DNA of 64,000 bases from Streptomyces sp. DG2A-72 (GCF_030499575.1 NZ_JASTLC010000001.1:9138001-9202000); one strand, 5' to 3'; counted from the first letter of the stretch, positions 9,076 to 17,373 are shown. A program made the numbers and translations. Notes: generated from the sequence alone by a model not told the origin.

Positions 9076-10854
9076 TTGTCGACCGCCATCCTCACCGGTC
9101 AGCCGGTCCCCGGATCGTCGATCGAGGGTGATCTGCGGTCGCTCGGCTTCGAGGTGCGGACCGCATCGGACGCCGCCGACGCGGAGACGCTTCTCGCCGA
9201 GGTCCCCGGTGACCAGCGGGTCGCCGTCGTCGACACCCGCTTCGTCGGCCATCTGCACGCCCTGCGTCTCGGCCTCACCGACCCGCGCTTCCCGCTCGCC
9301 GCGATCCCGGGCGCCGTGACCGCCCAGCCCGGCGCCCGTCAGGCGCTGACCCGGGCGATGGCCCGCGAGAACTCCGCCGGCGGCGCACTGCTGGTGGACA
9401 GCTTCGCCGACCGCATCGCCGCCGCCCTCGGCGCCGATGTGCACCGCCCGGACCTCGGCAGCCTCGTGGCCGCCGTCCCCGCCGACCCGCAGGCCCGCAA
9501 CGAGGCACGGCAGGCGGTCGCCGCCATCGACGACGAGGCCGTACGCCTGAAGTCGGCCGTGAAGGCCCGCGACGGCTTCTTCACGACCTTCTGCATCAGC
9601 CCGTACTCGCGCCATCTGGCCCGCTGGTGCGCCCGCCGCGGCCTCACCCCGAACCAGGTCACCACCGCCTCCCTGCTCACCGCGCTCATCGCGGCGGGCT
9701 GCGCGGCCACCGGCACCCGGGGCGGATTCATAGCCGCCGGACTGCTGCTCCTCTTCTCCTTCGTCCTGGACTGCACCGACGGACAGCTCGCCCGCTACTC
9801 CCTGCAGTACTCCACACTCGGCGCCTGGCTCGACGCCACCTTCGACCGGGCCAAGGAGTACGCCTACTACGCGGGCCTCGCGCTCGGAGCGGCCCGCGGC
9901 GGCGACGACGTATGGGCCCTGGCGCTGGGCGCGATGATCCTTCAGACCTGCCGGCACGTCGTCGACTTCTCCTTCAACGAGGCGAACCACGACGCCACCG
10001 CCAACACCAGCCCCACCGCGGCCCTTTCGGGCAAGCTGGACAGCGTCGGCTGGACGGTCTGGGTGCGCCGGATGATCGTCCTGCCGATCGGCGAGCGCTG
10101 GGCGATGATCGCCGTCCTGACGGCGGCCACCACCCCCCGCATCACCTTCTACGCGCTCCTCATCGGCTGCGCCTTCGCGGCGACGTACACCACGGCGGGC
10201 CGCGTGCTGCGATCGCTGACGCGCAAGGCGCAGCGCACGGACCGAGCGGCGCAGGCGCTCGCGGACCTCGCGGACTGCGGTCCGCTCACCGAACTGGTCC
10301 TTCGCGCGGGGCGTGGCACTTATCCCCGTGGTGGTTATTACGCCGCTTTTGCCGGCGGTCTCCTGGTGGTGATCTCCGCCGCACTTTGGGGCGCCGGATG
10401 GCAGACCGTTCTGTGTGCCCTCGCCTATGTCGTCCTGTCCGCCGCCGCCGTCCAGAACCCGCTCAAAGGCGCTCTGGACTGGCTGGTTCCGCCTTTCTTC
10501 CGCGCCGCTGAATACGGGACCGTCCTCATCCTGGCAGCTGAATCAGAGGTGAACGGGGCGCTTCCCGCGGCTTTCTGCCTGGTGGCCGCTGTCGCCTACC
10601 ATCACTACGACACGGTCTATCGCATCCGCGGCAACGCGGGCGCCCCGCCGACGTGGCTGGTGCGGGCGGTCGGGGGGCACGAGGGCCGGACGCTGGTGGT
10701 CGTCGTGCTGGCCGCGCTGCTCACCGGCGCGCAGTTCGAGGTCGCGCTCACGGTCCTGGCCGGGGCCGTCGCCCTGGTGGTGCTCGTCGAGAGCACCCGC
10801 TTCTGGGTGTCCGCCGGGGCACCCGCCGTACACGACGAAGGAGAACCCGCATGA
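9076..10854 (+). CDS. Large membrane CDP-alcohol phosphotransferase (DUF5941-like)
   Basis: A 592-residue membrane enzyme. An N-terminal soluble part (about 170 residues, MSTAILTGQPVPGSSIEGDL onward) resembles an uncharacterised nucleotide-transferase-like domain. The CDP-alcohol phosphatidyltransferase core follows, with the full catalytic signature DCTDGQLARYS, GAWLDATFDRAKEYA, which transfers a phospho-alcohol from a CDP donor. Further hydrophobic segments extend to the C-terminus, longer than the usual roughly 200-residue enzyme. The start is TTG at 9076 after GGGAG. It overlaps the next gene by ATGA. As first gene of the operon it probably makes the membrane-linked phosphoalcohol product; donor and acceptor are unknown. 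Confidence 0.85.
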   Translation: MSTAILTGQPVPGSSIEGDLRSLGFEVRTASDAADAETLLAEVPGDQRVAVVDTRFVGHLHALRLGLTDPRFPLAAIPGAVTAQPGARQALTRAMARENSAGGALLVDSFADRIAAALGADVHRPDLGSLVAAVPADPQARNEARQAVAAIDDEAVRLKSAVKARDGFFTTFCISPYSRHLARWCARRGLTPNQVTTASLLTALIAAGCAATGTRGGFIAAGLLLLFSFVLDCTDGQLARYSLQYSTLGAWLDATFDRAKEYAYYAGLALGAARGGDDVWALALGAMILQTCRHVVDFSFNEANHDATANTSPTAALSGKLDSVGWTVWVRRMIVLPIGERWAMIAVLTAATTPRITFYALLIGCAFAATYTTAGRVLRSLTRKAQRTDRAAQALADLADCGPLTELVLRAGRGTYPRGGYYAAFAGGLLVVISAALWGAGWQTVLCALAYVVLSAAAVQNPLKGALDWLVPPFFRAAEYGTVLILAAESEVNGALPAAFCLVAAVAYHHYDTVYRIRGNAGAPPTWLVRAVGGHEGRTLVVVVLAALLTGAQFEVALTVLAGAVALVVLVESTRFWVSAGAPAVHDEGEPA

Positions 10855-11603
10855 TCGGCCTCGTGCTGGCGGCAGGCGCCGGACGGCGTCTGCGCCCCTA
10901 CACCGACACCTTGCCGAAGGCACTGGTGCCGGTGGGGCCCGCGGGCATCGAGGGCGAACCGACCGTGCTGGACCTCACCCTCGCCAACTTCGCCGAGATC
11001 GGCCTCACCGAGGCCGCGGTCATCGTCGGCTACCGCAAGGAGGCCGTGTACGAGCGCAAGGCGGCCCTCGAAGCGAAGTACGGCCTCACGCTCACGCTCA
11101 TCGACAACGACAAGGCCGAGGAGTGGAACAACGCCTACTCCCTGTGGTGCGGCCGTGATGCCCTCAAGGACGGCGTGATCCTTGCCAACGGCGACACCGT
11201 CCACCCGGTCTCCGTCGAGAAGACGCTGCTCGCCGCCCGCGGTGACGGCAAGAAGATCATCCTGGCCCTCGACAGCGTGAAGTCCCTCGCGGACGAGGAG
11301 ATGAAGGTCGTCGTGGACCCCGAGAAGGGCGTCCAGAAGATCACCAAGCTGATGCACCCCGCCGAGGCCACCGGCGAGTACATCGGCGTCACGCTCATCG
11401 AAGGCGACGCCGCCCCCGAGCTGGCCGACGCGCTGAAGACCGTGTGGGAGACCGACCCGCAGCAGTTCTACGAACACGGCTACCAGGAGCTGGTGAACCG
11501 CGGCTTCCGTATCGACGTGGCGCCGATCGGCGAGGTCGACTGGGTCGAGATCGACAACCACGACGATCTCGCCCGGGGACGGGAGATCGCGTGCCGCTAC
11601 TGA
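10851..11603 (+). CDS. Sugar- or alcohol-phosphate nucleotidyltransferase
   Basis: A 250-residue cytoplasmic NTP-transferase. The nucleotide-binding N-terminus is MIGLVLAAGAGRRLRPYTD with the PKALVPV lysine, followed by ILANGDTVH for metal and substrate binding; the C-terminus has VDWVEIDNHDDLARGRE. It most resembles enzymes that activate a phosphorylated sugar or polyol with CTP or UTP. Placed between two CDP-alcohol transferases and a glycerol-phosphate-dehydrogenase-like gene, it is likely a CTP-dependent cytidylyltransferase supplying the CDP-activated alcohol (inference). ATG at 10851 overlaps the previous stop, and the next gene starts 13 bp before its end. Confidence 0.87.
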   Translation: MIGLVLAAGAGRRLRPYTDTLPKALVPVGPAGIEGEPTVLDLTLANFAEIGLTEAAVIVGYRKEAVYERKAALEAKYGLTLTLIDNDKAEEWNNAYSLWCGRDALKDGVILANGDTVHPVSVEKTLLAARGDGKKIILALDSVKSLADEEMKVVVDPEKGVQKITKLMHPAEATGEYIGVTLIEGDAAPELADALKTVWETDPQQFYEHGYQELVNRGFRIDVAPIGEVDWVEIDNHDDLARGREIACRY

Positions 11604-12652
11604 CCAGGCTCATCCCCTCACCGGTCGTCGTCGACATCCGCCCGGGTGCCCTCGACGACCTGGGCGACGTGCTCGCCGACGAGCGCATCTCGCACTCCGG
11701 CAAGCTCGCCGTCGCGGTCAGCGGCGGCTCCGGCGCCAAGCTGCGTGAGCGCATCGCCCCCTCGCTGCCGGGCGCCACCTGGTACGAGGTGGGCGGCGGC
11801 ACCCTCGACGACGCGATCCGGCTGGCCGCCGAGATGAAGGCCGGCCACTACGACGCGGTCGTCGGGCTCGGCGGCGGCAAGATCATCGACTGTGCCAAGT
11901 TCGCCGCGGCGCGGGTCGGCCTGCCGCTGGTCGCCGTACCGACGAACCTCGCGCACGACGGCCTGTGCTCGCCGGTCGCGACCCTCGACAACGACGCGGG
12001 CCGCGGCTCGTACGGCGTGCCCAACCCGATCGCCGTCGTCATCGACCTGGACGTGATCCGCGAGGCCCCGGCCCGGTTCGTGCGCGCCGGTATCGGCGAC
12101 GCGGTCTCCAACATCTCGGCGATCGCGGACTGGGAACTGGCGGTCCGCGTCAAGGGCGAGAAGATCGACGGCCTCGCCGCGGCCATGGCCCGCCAGGCCG
12201 GCGAGGCCGTGCTCAGGCACCCCGGCGGCATCGGGGACAACGACTTCCTCCAGGTGCTCGCCGAGGCGCTGGTGCTCAGCGGTATCGCCATGTCGGTGTC
12301 GGGCGACTCCCGCCCGTCGTCCGGGGCGTGCCACGAGATCAACCACGCCTTCGACCTGCTTTACCCGCGTCGCGCCGCCGCCCACGGCGAGCAGTGCGGC
12401 CTTGGCGCCGCCTTCGCGATGTGGTTGCGCGGAGCCCACGAGGAGTCGGTCCACATGGCCGAGGTGCTGCGCCGGCACGGACTGCCGGTGCTGCCGGAGG
12501 AGATCGGCTTCACGACCGAGGAGTTCATCAAGGTCGTGGAGTTCGCCCCTCGGACCCGGCCCGGCCGCTACACGATCCTCGAACACCTCGACCTCACCAC
12601 CGACCAGATCAAGGACACCTACGCCGACTATGTCAAGGCCATCGGTAGCTGA
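11591..12652 (+). CDS. Iron-containing alcohol dehydrogenase, glycerol-1-phosphate dehydrogenase-like
   Basis: A 353-residue NAD(P)-dependent dehydrogenase of the glycerol/G1P dehydrogenase and dehydroquinate synthase superfamily. Signs: the dinucleotide-binding GLGGGKIIDCAKFAAARVGLP region, VAVPTNLAHDGLCSPVA, and metal-binding Asp/His residues in ARFVRAGIGDAVSN, SGACHEINHAFDLL and AAAHGEQCGLG. Members such as AraM reduce dihydroxyacetone phosphate to sn-glycerol-1-phosphate. The GTG at 11591 overlaps the preceding stop. In context it should provide the alcohol phosphate activated by the upstream nucleotidyltransferase. Confidence 0.86.
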   Translation: MPLLTRLIPSPVVVDIRPGALDDLGDVLADERISHSGKLAVAVSGGSGAKLRERIAPSLPGATWYEVGGGTLDDAIRLAAEMKAGHYDAVVGLGGGKIIDCAKFAAARVGLPLVAVPTNLAHDGLCSPVATLDNDAGRGSYGVPNPIAVVIDLDVIREAPARFVRAGIGDAVSNISAIADWELAVRVKGEKIDGLAAAMARQAGEAVLRHPGGIGDNDFLQVLAEALVLSGIAMSVSGDSRPSSGACHEINHAFDLLYPRRAAAHGEQCGLGAAFAMWLRGAHEESVHMAEVLRRHGLPVLPEEIGFTTEEFIKVVEFAPRTRPGRYTILEHLDLTTDQIKDTYADYVKAIGS

Positions 12653-13409
12653 ACTCCGCCCGGTCGTGCACCCCGCCGGGGTCAAGGACCGGCGCAGCGG
12701 TGAGCACTGGGCGGGACGCCTCTACATGCGCGAGGTGTCCCTGCGGATCACGCGTTCCCTGGTGAACACCAAGGTCACGCCCAACCAGCTCACGTACCTG
12801 ATGACCCTCTGCGGCGTGCTCGCGGCCCCCGCCCTGCTGGTGCCGGGGATCTCGGGCGCCTTGCTCGGCGTGCTGATGGTCCAGCTCTATCTGCTGCTCG
12901 ACTGCGTCGACGGCGAAGTGGCGCGCTGGAAGCAGCAGTTCTCGCTCGGCGGGGTCTACCTGGACCGGGTCGGTGCCTATCTGTGCGATGCCGCGGTGCT
13001 CGTCGGCTTCGGCCTGCGCGCCGCCGACCTGTGGGGCTCCGGGCGCATCGACTGGCTGTGGGCGTTCCTCGGCACCCTGGCCGCCCTCGGCGCGATCCTG
13101 ATCAAGGCCGAGACCGACCTCGTCGGCGTCGCCCGCCACCAGGGCGGACTGCCGCCCGTCAAGGAGGCCGCGTCCGAGCCGCGTTCCTCCGGCATGGCGC
13201 TGGCCCGCAGGGCCGCCGCGGCGCTGAAGTTCCACCGGCTGGTGCTCGGTATCGAGGCGTCCCTGTTGATCCTGGTCCTGGCCGTTCTGGACGCGATGCG
13301 TGGCGACCTGTTCTTCTCCCGGCTCGGTGTCGCGGTGCTGGCCGGCATCGCGCTTGTGCAGACCCTGCTGCACCTGGTCTCCATCCTCGTGTCGAGCAGG
13401 CTCCGGTGA
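12630..13409 (+). CDS. CDP-alcohol phosphatidyltransferase family membrane protein
   Basis: A 259-residue membrane enzyme, the second of its kind in the operon. The catalytic signature is DCVDGEVARWKQQ followed by GVYLDRVGAYLCDAA, with the usual spacing of the Asp residues; several hydrophobic helices surround it. A short soluble N-terminus (VVHPAGVKDRRSGEHW) precedes NTKVTPNQLTYLM, a conserved approach to the active site. It starts at ATG 12630, inside the previous gene by 23 bp, and its stop overlaps the glycosyltransferase start (GTGA). It probably attaches a phospho-alcohol to a lipid or polymer acceptor; the exact substrates are not evident. Confidence 0.87.
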   Translation: MSRPSVAELRPVVHPAGVKDRRSGEHWAGRLYMREVSLRITRSLVNTKVTPNQLTYLMTLCGVLAAPALLVPGISGALLGVLMVQLYLLLDCVDGEVARWKQQFSLGGVYLDRVGAYLCDAAVLVGFGLRAADLWGSGRIDWLWAFLGTLAALGAILIKAETDLVGVARHQGGLPPVKEAASEPRSSGMALARRAAAALKFHRLVLGIEASLLILVLAVLDAMRGDLFFSRLGVAVLAGIALVQTLLHLVSILVSSRLR

Positions 13410-14290
13410 GCCCCGGGATGAAGGTCGGGGCGGTCATCATCACCATGGGCAACCGCCCCGAGGAGCTCAGGGCCCTGCTCGACTCGGTCGCCAAGCAGGA
13501 CGGTGACCCGGTCGAGGCCGTCGTCGTGGGCAACGGCTCACCCGTCCCCGACGTCCCCGACGGCGTCCGCACGATCGAACTGCCCGAGAACCTCGGCATC
13601 CCCGGCGGCCGCAACGTCGGCATCGAGGCCTTCGGGCCGAGCGGCCGGGATGTCGACATATTGCTCTTCCTCGACGACGACGGCCTGCTCGCCCAGCACG
13701 ACACCGCCGAGCTGTGCCGCCAGGCCTTCGCGGCCGACCCGAAGCTCGGCATCGTCAGCTTCCGCATCGCCGACCCGGACACCGGCGAGACCCAGCGCCG
13801 CCACGTGCCCCGGCTGCGCGCCTCCGACCCGCTGCGCTCCTCCCGGGTCACCACGTTCCTCGGCGGCGCCAACGCCGTACGCACCCAGGTCCTCGCCGAA
13901 GTCGGCGCGCTCCCGGACGAATTCTTCTACGCACACGAGGAAACCGACCTCGCATGGCGGGCCCTCGACGCGGGCTGGATGATCGACTACCGGTCCGACA
14001 TGGTGCTGTACCACCCCACGACCGCGCCCTCGCGGCACGCGGTCTATCACCGCATGGTCGCCCGCAACCGCGTATGGCTCGCCCGCCGCAACCTCCCCGC
14101 GCCCCTGGTCCCCGTCTACCTCGGCGTCTGGATGCTGCTCACCCTGCTGCGCCGCCCCTCGCGGCCCGCGCTCAGGGCGTGGTTCGGCGGATTCCGGGAA
14201 GGCTGGACGACCGAGTGCGGGCCCCGCAGGCCCATGAAGTGGCGTACGGTGTGGCGGCTGACTCGACTGGGCCGACCCCCCGTCATCTGA
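13406..14290 (+). CDS. Family 2-type glycosyltransferase
   Basis: A 294-residue GT-A fold glycosyltransferase. The nucleotide-sugar-binding start is VGAVIITMGNRPEELRALL, with ENLGIPGGRNVGIE and the metal-binding acidic motif LLFLDDDGLL; FLGGANAVRTQVL and DEFFYAHEETDLAWR form the acceptor side, as in rhamnosyl- and galactofuranosyltransferases. The C-terminal segment LVPVYLGVWMLLTLL may associate with the membrane. It is coupled to the upstream CDP-alcohol transferase by GTGA overlap; a Met at 13418 is an alternative start. A 97-bp gap then precedes the ABC exporter genes. It likely adds the sugar part of the product. Confidence 0.88.
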   Translation: MSPGMKVGAVIITMGNRPEELRALLDSVAKQDGDPVEAVVVGNGSPVPDVPDGVRTIELPENLGIPGGRNVGIEAFGPSGRDVDILLFLDDDGLLAQHDTAELCRQAFAADPKLGIVSFRIADPDTGETQRRHVPRLRASDPLRSSRVTTFLGGANAVRTQVLAEVGALPDEFFYAHEETDLAWRALDAGWMIDYRSDMVLYHPTTAPSRHAVYHRMVARNRVWLARRNLPAPLVPVYLGVWMLLTLLRRPSRPALRAWFGGFREGWTTECGPRRPMKWRTVWRLTRLGRPPVI

Positions 14291-14387
14291 CAAGCTCGGT
14301 CCTGAGAGCACCCGGCCGTCACCCACGGCCGCCGGCTCATGCCCTGCCCGCACAGGCTGCGCATCTCGAAGACGAAAGTTTCTTTTG

Positions 14388-15317
14388 GTGAGTGAGACAA
14401 CGCACGACGGTGGAGTCGCGGTGAGCGCGGCTCCGTCGCCCGACGAGCGACTGACCGCGGCCCAGCTCGCCGCGAAGTACGGACTGTCCGTGAGCGGCGC
14501 CCGCCCCTCACTCGTGGAATACGTCCGCCAGCTCTGGGACCGGCGTCACTTCATCCTCGCCTTCTCCCGGGCGAAGCTGACCGCCCAGTACAGCCAGGCG
14601 AAGCTCGGCCAGCTCTGGCAGGTGGTCACCCCGCTGCTGAACGCGGCCGTGTACTTCTTCATCTTCGGCGTCATCCTCGAGGCCGACCGGGGCATGTCCC
14701 GCGAGGTGTACATCCCGTTCCTGGTCACCGGCGTCTTCGTGTTCAGCTTCACACAGAGCTCGGTGCTGGCCGGCGTCCGCGCGATCTCCGGCAACCTCGG
14801 CCTGGTCCGCGCCCTGCACTTCCCGCGCGCCTCGCTGCCGGTGTCCTTCGCGCTCCAGCAGCTTCAGCAGCTGCTCTACTCGATGATCGTGCTGTTCGCG
14901 ATCACCATGGTCTTCGGCAGCTTCCCGGACCTGTCCTGGCCCCTGATCGTCCCGGTGCTCGCCCTGCAGTTCCTCTTCAACACCGGCCTCGCCCTGATCG
15001 TGGCCCGGGCCGGCTCCAAGACCCCGGACCTCGCGCAGCTGATGCCGTTCGTGATGCGTACATGGATGTACGCGTCCGGCGTGATGTACTCCATCCCGAT
15101 CATGCTGGCCGACAAGCCCCAGTGGATCGCCAATGTCCTGCAGTGGAACCCGGCCGCCATCTACCTGGACCTGATGCGCTTCGCGCTCATCGACGGCTAT
15201 GGCTCCGAGAACCTCCCGGACCATGTGTGGGCGGTCGCGCTCGGCTGGTCCGTGCTGCTCGCCGTCGGCGGCTTCGTCTACTTCTGGAAGGCGGAGGAGA
15301 GGTACGGCCGTGGCTGA
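14388..15317 (+). CDS. ABC-2 type polysaccharide/teichoic acid exporter, permease (TagG-like)
   Basis: A 309-residue inner-membrane permease of the TagG/RfbD type that exports lipid-linked glycopolymers. After a cytoplasmic N-terminus (LVEYVRQLWDRRHFILAFSR, then AKLGQLWQVVTPLLNAAVYF) there are six hydrophobic segments. The amphipathic start and QLWQVVTPLL motif are typical of polysaccharide ABC-2 permeases. GTG at 14388 is the likely start, with TTG at 14385 possible. Its stop overlaps the ATPase start by 8 bp, so the two halves are made together and probably export the product of the five upstream enzymes. Confidence 0.9.
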   Translation: MSETTHDGGVAVSAAPSPDERLTAAQLAAKYGLSVSGARPSLVEYVRQLWDRRHFILAFSRAKLTAQYSQAKLGQLWQVVTPLLNAAVYFFIFGVILEADRGMSREVYIPFLVTGVFVFSFTQSSVLAGVRAISGNLGLVRALHFPRASLPVSFALQQLQQLLYSMIVLFAITMVFGSFPDLSWPLIVPVLALQFLFNTGLALIVARAGSKTPDLAQLMPFVMRTWMYASGVMYSIPIMLADKPQWIANVLQWNPAAIYLDLMRFALIDGYGSENLPDHVWAVALGWSVLLAVGGFVYFWKAEERYGRG

Positions 15318-16089
15318 GCACCCGAGGGACGAACGGATCCCCACCGTCATCGCCGACGACCTGCACATCGTCTACCGCGTCAACGGTGCCAAGACCGGCA
15401 AGGGCAGCGCCACGGCAGCGCTCAGCCGCATGCTCAAGCGCGGCGAGGAACGCGGAGTGCGCAAGGTGCACGCCGTGCGAGGCGTGTCCTTCGTCGCCTA
15501 CCGCGGCGAGGCCATCGGTCTGATCGGCTCCAACGGTTCCGGCAAGTCGACGCTGCTGCGCGCCATCGCCGGCCTGCTTCCCGCCGAGAGCGGCAAGGTC
15601 TACACCGACGGCCAGCCCTCCCTGCTCGGGGTGAACGCGGCCCTGATGAACGACCTCACCGGCGAACGGAACGTCATATTGGGCGGGCTCGCCATGGGCA
15701 TGTCCCGCGAGGAGATCAAGGAGCGCTACGAGGAGATCGTCGACTTCTCCGGCATCAATGAGAAGGGCGACTTCATCACCCTGCCCATGCGCACCTACTC
15801 CTCCGGCATGGCGGCCCGGCTGCGCTTCTCCATCGCCGCCGCCAAGGACCACGACGTCCTGATGATCGACGAGGCGCTGGCCACCGGCGACCGCAAATTC
15901 CAGAAGCGCTCCGAGGAACGCATCCGCGAACTGCGCAAGAGCGCGGGCACCGTGTTCCTGGTCAGTCACAACAACAAGTCGATCCGCGACACCTGCAACC
16001 GCGTCCTGTGGCTGGAACGCGGCGAGCTGCGCATGGACGGACCTACCGAAGAGGTCATCAAGGAGTACGAGAAGTTCACGGGCAAGTAG
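15310..16089 (+). CDS. ABC-type polysaccharide/teichoic acid exporter, ATPase (TagH-like)
   Basis: A 259-residue ATP-binding subunit paired with the overlapping permease. Walker A is GLIGSNGSGKSTLLRAIAG, the ABC signature YSSGMAARLRFSI and Walker B DVLMIDEALATGD, followed by the switch His in VFLVSHNNKS. The polysaccharide-export subclass is supported by the long insert before Walker A (RMLKRGEERGVRKVHAVRGV) and the GDRKFQKRSEERI segment. It lacks the long C-terminal carbohydrate-binding domain of some relatives. The GTG at 15310 lies 8 bp inside the permease gene. It is the last gene of the operon. Confidence 0.92.
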   Translation: MAEHPRDERIPTVIADDLHIVYRVNGAKTGKGSATAALSRMLKRGEERGVRKVHAVRGVSFVAYRGEAIGLIGSNGSGKSTLLRAIAGLLPAESGKVYTDGQPSLLGVNAALMNDLTGERNVILGGLAMGMSREEIKERYEEIVDFSGINEKGDFITLPMRTYSSGMAARLRFSIAAAKDHDVLMIDEALATGDRKFQKRSEERIRELRKSAGTVFLVSHNNKSIRDTCNRVLWLERGELRMDGPTEEVIKEYEKFTGK

Positions 16090-16413
16090 TCCACCCGGAC
16101 CCGGGCGAAAAGCCCACCACGCTTCCCAGGGCCTCGCAGGAACCCTTCCGGCGGGGCCCCGCGTCTGCAAAGGAGACGTCAACTTCGGTCGGCCCAAGGA
16201 ATCTTGATGCCAATCGGTGTGTTCTTGTGATGCGCAGGACACCCCGACGGACCCTGTTGCGTTGTACAACGTAAGCTGTACCGGTCCCGATAAGCGGCAA
16301 GTGGGGCGATAGTGCGCGACACTCCACGCCAGGGCAGCCGCGCCGACGACCGGGTGGCGTGTCCGAAATAGTGTGTATTGGGTCGACGGTGTAGAACGGG
16401 AGATGTGACGGCA
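16090..16413. other. Intergenic region with the probable hopanoid-operon promoter
   Basis: A 324-bp non-coding stretch between the exporter and the hopanoid operon. It contains the 12-bp palindrome at 16260-16271 and a GGAAC...CGTCT pair near 16130-16155 whose 18-bp spacing is long for a sigma-E-type promoter. A GTG-initiated version of the leader ORF would start at 16405. I see no terminator of normal shape. Confidence 0.45.
16260..16271. promoter_or_regulatory. 12-bp perfect palindrome upstream of the hopanoid operon
   Basis: CGTTGTACAACG reads the same on both strands and lies about 150 bp before the leader ORF of hpnC. It is a plausible regulator-binding site for the operon; no cognate regulator can be named. 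Confidence 0.35.
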
Positions 16414-16479
16414 ATGGCTACGGAAACTCCCCAGGTCGACGCAGCATGTGCCGTCCCCGCCCCGGGCAGCGAACGGTGA
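16414..16479 (+). CDS. Possible 21-aa leader ORF coupled to hpnC
   Basis: ATG 16414 opens a 21-codon frame (MATETPQVDAACAVPAPGSER) whose TGA at 16477-16479 overlaps the GTG start of hpnC at 16476. An in-frame GTG at 16405 lies just after GGGAG. The exact stop/start overlap repeats the coupling seen throughout the operon and suggests that ribosomes finishing the leader start hpnC. Whether the peptide has any function of its own is unknown; it has no resemblance I recognise. Confidence 0.35.
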   Translation: MATETPQVDAACAVPAPGSER

Positions 16480-17357
16480 CGGGAACCGGCGCCGCGCCGA
16501 CCGGTGATCCGGAGCGCGGCACGCTCGACAAGGCCGCGGACGAGAACTTCCCCGTGGCCCCGTTCTTCCTGCCCAGGGCCTGGCGCGCCGACCTCGTGGC
16601 CGTGTACGGCTTCGCCCGCCTCGTCGACGACATCGGCGACGGCGATCTCGCCCCCGGGGGTGTCGACGCCCGGCTGCTCGGCGTGTCCCCCGCGCAGGCC
16701 GAGGACCGGCTGCTGATGCTGGACGCCTTCGAGGCCGACCTTCACCGCGTGTTCGATTCGACGCCGCGTCACCCGCTGCTGCAGCGCCTCCAGCCGACCG
16801 TCCGGCGCCGCGCGCTGAGCCCGGACCCCTTTCTCGGCCTGATCGCCGCCAACCGCCAGGATCAGCTCGTCTCCCGCTACGAGACCTACGACGACCTCGT
16901 TGCGTACTGCGAACTGTCCGCCAACCCCGTCGGCCGTCTCGTCCTCGCCGTCACCGGCACCGAGACCCCCGAGCGGGTCAGGCGCTCCGACGCGATCTGC
17001 ACGGCCCTGCAGATCGTCGAGCACCTCCAGGACGTTGCCGAGGATTTCGGCCGCGACCGTATCTATCTGCCCGCCGCCGACATGAAACGCTTTCATGTCC
17101 AGGAGGCGGATCTCGCCGCGAAAACCGCGGGCGCATCGGTGCGCGCCCTGGTTGCATACGAGGCGCAACGCGCCCGCGATCTCCTGAATGAAGGCGCCCC
17201 CCTGGTGGGTAGCGTCCACGGCAGGTTGAAGCTGCTGCTCGCAGGGTTCGTGGCGGGGGAAGGGCGGCAATCCATGCGATTGCCGCCGCCGAATACGACG
17301 TACTTCCCGGCCCGCCCGAACCCGGCAAGATCCAGTTGCTGCGTGAGGTGGGCCTGA
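16476..17357 (+). CDS. hpnC: Squalene synthase HpnC (hydroxysqualene synthase), apparent frameshift near the 3' end
   Basis: HpnC converts presqualene diphosphate to hydroxysqualene in the HpnCDE route to squalene. The trans-isoprenyl synthase fold is clear: first Asp-rich motif FARLVDDIGDGDL, second motif QIVEHLQDVAEDFGRDRIYL. The GTG at 16476 overlaps the leader ORF stop; an ATG at 16446 would add 10 residues. As written the frame stops at 17357 with an unnatural end (MRLPPPNTTYFPARPNP). After the five G residues at 17255-17259 the other frame reads GRAAIHAIAAAEYDVLPGPP then EPGKIQLLREVGLTLRGEG, the normal family ending. That frame stops at 17377, overlapping hpnD by GTGA. One G is therefore missing, either by mutation or consensus error. 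Confidence 0.9.
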   Translation: MTGTGAAPTGDPERGTLDKAADENFPVAPFFLPRAWRADLVAVYGFARLVDDIGDGDLAPGGVDARLLGVSPAQAEDRLLMLDAFEADLHRVFDSTPRHPLLQRLQPTVRRRALSPDPFLGLIAANRQDQLVSRYETYDDLVAYCELSANPVGRLVLAVTGTETPERVRRSDAICTALQIVEHLQDVAEDFGRDRIYLPAADMKRFHVQEADLAAKTAGASVRALVAYEAQRARDLLNEGAPLVGSVHGRLKLLLAGFVAGEGRQSMRLPPPNTTYFPARPNPARSSCCVRWA

Positions 17358-17373
17358 CTCTGCGAGGAGAGGG

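Noticed and set aside
9076..16089. Archaeal-type (G1P-linked isoprenoid ether) lipid pathway
   Set aside because: Idi and a G1P-dehydrogenase-like enzyme are nearby, but no geranylgeranylglyceryl phosphate synthase or second prenyltransferase is present; a phosphoglycan or glycolipid product fits the transferases and exporter better.
16128..16156. Sigma-E-type promoter before the hopanoid operon
   Set aside because: GGAAC and CGTCT are 18 bp apart, longer than the usual 16-17 bp, and no mapped start is available.
17250..17262. Programmed frameshift in hpnC
   Set aside because: The run GGGGGAA is not a typical slippery heptamer with a following stimulator, and the rest of the operon does not use recoding; a mutation or read error is simpler.
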